A stretch of 16,023 bases of DNA from CAYPZL01 sp964415045 (GTDB taxonomy: Bacteria; Planctomycetota; Phycisphaerae; Sedimentisphaerales; Anaerobacaceae). Both the position numbers and the translations under genes were made by a program. The DNA is taken from the NCBI GenBank assembly GCA_964415045.1, contig CAYPZL010000135.1, positions 1 to 16,023 of the forward strand. The letters run 5' to 3'. The notes under the pieces were generated by a model. The model made no database searches, had not been told where the DNA came from, and saw nothing but the letters and a program-made list of their open reading frames with translations. Of this stretch, positions 13,251 to 16,023 are shown one piece after another (positions within the stretch are counted from its first letter, which is position 1; every line of letters begins with the position of its first letter).

Positions 13251-14843
13251 ATGAAAAGGTGCGAGCATGAACACGGTTCCAGCGCAAGACGGAACGCCGG
13301 CCCCACGATGAAGCGATGGATAAGGATACACAGGAGGGAAAAACACCGGCATACGCAGGGAATCGCGCTGGTGTGGACAGCTATCGTGCTGATCGTCATG
13401 GTGGGGGTCTTGGGCCTGAGCATCGATTGGGGGAAGGTTGTCTGGAACGCGCACGAGATACAAAACGCAACGGATGCCGCAGCCCTGGCCGGGGCGCAGA
13501 TCGTCAAGACCGATCCGATCAAGGCGGTGCTTCGGACGCGCGATTTTGCGATGAAGAACTGGGCCGACCAGTTGCCCGTGACATTGCAGACCACGCCGCA
13601 ACCAGAGCCGTTTGTCGGCAATGCCAGCGCGTTTGACATCCTTGTCGGTCGATGGGTCCGGTACAACCAAACGTTTGTGCCAACGCTGGACGCTCCGACT
13701 GCCGTCAGGGCCATTGCGCGTCGAGAGGCGGCCCAGGGCGCGCAGGCGCCGCCTCTTAAGCTGGTGTTCGGACCGATCTTCGGTACGGATACAGTCGACG
13801 CCGCGCGCGAGGCGGTGGCTTGGTGCAACGATTCGAGTGCGTCCGGGTTCCTCTGCCTCTCCAGTAGCGCGACACCGGGACTGTACCTCTCGGGTTCGGC
13901 TGATGTTGACGTCGACGGCGGTGGCATCCACGTGAACTCGACCGCCATAGGGCACCATGGCCAGAATGGGGCGTGGGTATCGGGCAGCACGTTGCTCGAC
14001 TGTGGGTTCATCAACGTCGTAGGGGGTATCACCCCGCCGCCGGATTCGTCCGATTGGGTGAATATCTTCAAGGGGGGAGACGGGATGGTCCAGGGTTTCC
14101 CGGTCTGTGACTACAGCGACGGAGTCACTCATATTGACGACCCGCTTGCTAAGCGGATGCTTCTCGATGGCGACCCGTATGTGGATCCTGTTACCGGCGA
14201 CCACCTGGAACTGCCTGATCTGATCCAGAATGGTACCTTCCCGACCCGACAGGCGGCGGGCGATGCGTTGATCACGGCAAGCTGTTCGTTGGCGCCCGGG
14301 TATTATCCCTATGGTATTCGCCTGACCACTGCCGGAGAAACGGTTACGCTGGACCCGAAGCTCGATCCAACCGTACCGCCGATCTATATCTTCGGGGGCG
14401 GCCGACCTTCGGATCCCGCGTGTGGAATGTACGTCAATGGCGGGAATCTGATTGGATTCGGTGTGACCTGCTATGTCACGAAGAGCTATGGGTTCGGCGA
14501 AACGTGGGGCGTGACGCGGCTGATGGGAAATGGGACGGTTCGGCTTGTCTCTCCTGGCGACAACGCCATCCCCCAGGACTTGGACGGACTCAGCGGAATC
14601 GCTGTGTGGCAGGACCCGGCGAATCCTAATTTTGCCCACCTGAACGGCGGGGGCAATTTTGCCATAGATGGGGTGCTGTACTTTCCCGACCCGATCCATG
14701 TAAAGTTGGAGGGCGACCTCGGCCAGGCAGGCAACCAAATCCTCTGCGGAAGCGCCGAAATTCTGGGCAAGGCGGTGATCAGTGTGGACTACGACAATCG
14801 CAACAATAGCGCACCGTCTAATACGGCGTTCTTGGTCAAATAG
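13251..14843 (+). CDS. TadG-like pilus assembly protein
   Basis: This is a 530-residue protein. The start at 13251 has GGGGGTG 5 bases upstream and a GGAGG further back; ATG 13308 (residue 20) would match the usual TadG start better but has no ribosome binding site. After a basic tail, GIALVWTAIVLIVMVGVLGLS (about 37-57) followed by IDWGKVVWNAHEIQNATDAAALAGAQ is the TadE/TadG N-terminal domain. The large exported remainder is rich in Gly, Asp and Asn with strand-like patterns (SGSADVDVDGGGIHVNS, GNFAIDGVLYFP) and 7-8 cysteines. No von Willebrand A domain with a DxSxS site is visible, unlike many TadG proteins. It is transcribed divergently from flp and probably contributes to pilus assembly or the envelope interface. 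Confidence 0.8.
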   Translation: MKRCEHEHGSSARRNAGPTMKRWIRIHRREKHRHTQGIALVWTAIVLIVMVGVLGLSIDWGKVVWNAHEIQNATDAAALAGAQIVKTDPIKAVLRTRDFAMKNWADQLPVTLQTTPQPEPFVGNASAFDILVGRWVRYNQTFVPTLDAPTAVRAIARREAAQGAQAPPLKLVFGPIFGTDTVDAAREAVAWCNDSSASGFLCLSSSATPGLYLSGSADVDVDGGGIHVNSTAIGHHGQNGAWVSGSTLLDCGFINVVGGITPPPDSSDWVNIFKGGDGMVQGFPVCDYSDGVTHIDDPLAKRMLLDGDPYVDPVTGDHLELPDLIQNGTFPTRQAAGDALITASCSLAPGYYPYGIRLTTAGETVTLDPKLDPTVPPIYIFGGGRPSDPACGMYVNGGNLIGFGVTCYVTKSYGFGETWGVTRLMGNGTVRLVSPGDNAIPQDLDGLSGIAVWQDPANPNFAHLNGGGNFAIDGVLYFPDPIHVKLEGDLGQAGNQILCGSAEILGKAVISVDYDNRNNSAPSNTAFLVK

Positions 14844-14857
14844 ACGAGTCTTTTCAA

Positions 14858-14898
14858 TCATCCCTGGTGGATGGGTCGAGACCCGCCGGTGGGGATGA
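14858..14898 (+). other. Nested inverted repeats between tadG and the next gene
   Basis: Outer arms TCATCCC (14858-14864) and GGGATGA (14892-14898) enclose other pairings: CATCC-CTGGT-GGATG (14859-14873) and GGGTC-GA-GACCC (14873-14884). These are alternatives rather than one fold. No T-run follows, so it is not a clear terminator. It may be a structured spacer that uncouples the two genes. Confidence 0.3.
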
Positions 14899-14932
14899 CC
14901 TGACAGGGGGCACTGAGCAAAGGACGACTACG

Positions 14933-15628
14933 ATGTTCGAAAGAAAACTCACACTACTCCGCGCTCAAAAGAAGCGGGTGTATGAGATTCTCCGCGAGGC
15001 CAGCCTGGAGCCGGCGGAATTCTCATGGTCCAACGAGAGAGTCGTCGATAAGCTTGTCGTCTCGAAGTTGAAACACCGCGATGGGCAGCACTACTTTCAG
15101 TTCTCGTCTTGCGAGATTAACGCTTGGTGCATCGCGTGTCCAGGACTCTACCGAACCATGGAATATCGGTATCCGAAGAGCTGGGAAGAGCAGGAGGATA
15201 TCCTCCGGCAGTGGGCTGCAAGTCTGAGGAGTGAGCTGGACACGGAGGACCCTTGGCAGGAACTGGCGAAATACCGACCGGCCCTCGACGGGGGGCTCTC
15301 TGCGGAAGTGATCAACGAGCCGATTTCAGCAGATGAGGCCGATCAGATCGCCCAAGTCCTCGTGCGACTGGGTGACGAGATGACACGGGAGTTCTCTCTC
15401 AATGCCGAACAGTCTCTGGCTGTTCGAGCGAAGCTGGATTATCTGGCCCAGGCCTCTCGTCACCAGCGAAGCCGGGACTGGGCGTACATGGTGCTGGGTG
15501 CCTGCACGACGACAGCGATGGCACTGTCGCTCACGGAGGAGCAGACGGCGACCTGGTGGGAGATGATCAGCCGTGCATTGAGCGCGTTCGTCCAACTGCC
15601 GCCAGCAAAAGCCCCGGCGGCAAGGTGA
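14933..15628 (+). CDS. Unrecognised 231-aa protein downstream of tadG
   Basis: The start at ATG 14933 has AAAGGA 8 bases upstream; the frame is open back to 14867, but that start lacks a ribosome binding site. The N-terminal part (about 1-105) is charged, with LKHRDGQHYFQF, a C-E-I-N-A-W-C-I-A-C segment, CPGLYR, a W-x5-Q motif and EDPWQEL. The C-terminal part (about 155-220) has LDYLAQASRHQRSRDWAYMVLGACTT followed by ALSLTEEQ, which could be a weak membrane segment or a helical interaction domain. The R-x-DW then hydrophobic pattern recalls a domain I have seen in unannotated bacterial proteins, but I cannot name it. It lies 89 bases after the tadG-like gene on the same strand, so co-transcription is possible. 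It could be a pilus accessory or an unrelated cargo gene. Confidence 0.65.
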   Translation: MFERKLTLLRAQKKRVYEILREASLEPAEFSWSNERVVDKLVVSKLKHRDGQHYFQFSSCEINAWCIACPGLYRTMEYRYPKSWEEQEDILRQWAASLRSELDTEDPWQELAKYRPALDGGLSAEVINEPISADEADQIAQVLVRLGDEMTREFSLNAEQSLAVRAKLDYLAQASRHQRSRDWAYMVLGACTTTAMALSLTEEQTATWWEMISRALSAFVQLPPAKAPAAR

Positions 15629-16023
15629 TGGAGCCAGCCTGCAGTTGGATCGGCCAAATGGATCGGTGCGCGATGGCGCCAACAAGGCGTCCTCACATCG
15701 CGCCCTGCCGGTGGTAACGTGGATGGCGCGTTTGAGCTGAACGCGGCAACTCCTGGCCTATGATCCGGCATTGCATACCGATATCGGTGGACTGCCAGAG
15801 GTCCGATTGCCAGCCGTGCCTTTCGACTGGAGACGGGTGCAGGCCTGGATCGCTCGGACCGGTGGGCGGGCGAGAATGGGCCACGGGTGAGCTCGTCGGA
15901 GCCTGGCCGCCGCAGGCCGAGCGGGCTAGGCCGGTCGGGTCGGACCCTCACGATGTTTTGTGTTTCTGCTTAGTACCACAGCGCGAGATAGGCTCAAGGG
16001 GGCCGGGGTTGGATGTCGATAAC
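15629..16023. other. End of window, no secure gene
   Basis: I find no frame here with a ribosome binding site and protein-like sequence. A cysteine-rich plus-strand frame from ATG 15760 stays open to the window edge but does not look like a protein. The minus-strand frames are arginine/proline/serine-rich and look like chance. The region could be the upstream area of a gene outside the window, or more decayed DNA; see 15741-15890. Confidence 0.4.
15741..15890 (+). pseudogene. Possible coding remnant without a start
   Basis: A frame closed by TGA on both sides (15738-15740 and 15888-15890) gives 49 residues including QLLAYDPALHTDIGG, VPFDWRRVQAWIAR and TGGRARMGHG. The composition is protein-like and unlike the other frames here, but there is no ATG with a ribosome binding site and the start is missing. 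It may be the tail of a decayed gene. I do not recognise the family, and chance cannot be excluded. Confidence 0.2.

Noticed and set aside
13032..14861. Open minus-strand frame of 609 codons opposite the tadG-like gene
   Set aside because: It is rich in Arg, His, Asp, Ile and Pro with no domain pattern, as expected for the mirror frame of a GC-biased gene. The plus-strand frame has a clear TadG N-terminus, promoter and ribosome binding site.
15760..16023. Plus-strand frame open to the window edge
   Set aside because: It is Cys/Pro/Gly-rich, with no ribosome binding site or recognisable domain, and the competing frame at 15741-15890 looks more protein-like.

Overview
The window is bacterial, fairly GC-rich DNA dominated by one complete tight-adherence (Tad/Flp) type IVc pilus locus. 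Gene order and content (divergent TadG-like gene, an extra OmpA-like lipoprotein, TrkA-C type membrane protein, REP-like hairpins, IS remnants) would fit a planctomycete-type or related environmental bacterium, but that is an inference. No rRNA, tRNA or other taxonomic marker is present.

Layout. Bases 1-110 hold the end of an unrecognised plus-strand gene. Facing it on the minus strand is a 53-residue two-helix membrane protein (125-286). A gene-poor stretch (287-925) carries a perfect-looking sigma-54 promoter on the minus strand (709-725) and a strong hairpin (412-435). A minus-strand membrane protein with a TrkA-C/RCK-C domain follows (926-1747). Bases 1794-2620 are a mobile-element graveyard: REP-like hairpins, a symmetric inverted repeat carrying ribosome binding sites, the start of a tyrosine-recombinase-like gene, the start of one IS256-like transposase, and an inverted internal piece of another.

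The minus-strand pilus operon runs from 12704 down to 2727: flp pilin, prepilin peptidase (tadV/cpaA), tadE, cpaB, cpaC secretin, cpaE, cpaF ATPase, tadB, tadC, OmpA-like lipoprotein, tadD. Most junctions are tight (overlaps of 13 and 4 nt, gaps of 2-73 nt). CpaF would power assembly, TadB/TadC form the inner-membrane platform, CpaC the outer-membrane pore, CpaB links them, CpaE positions the machine, TadV matures Flp and TadE, and TadD is the pilotin-like TPR lipoprotein. A TadG-like protein is transcribed divergently on the plus strand (13251-14843).

The 546-base flp/tadG intergenic region has two good sigma-70 promoters: one on the minus strand for flp (13007-13035) with an AT-rich upstream element, and one on the plus strand for tadG (13158-13186). 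Two copies of an 18-base repeat, 21 bases apart, sit at the start of the flp transcript. This is the most likely control centre of the locus. The flp leader is predicted to be about 296 nt.

Downstream of tadG is an unrecognised 231-residue protein (14933-15628), followed by about 400 bases with only a doubtful coding remnant. I see no CRISPR array, no clear phage module and no unmistakably new system. The best leads are the flp control region, the orphan sigma-54 site, the inverted repeats around the mobile-gene starts, and the uncharacterised protein next to tadG.
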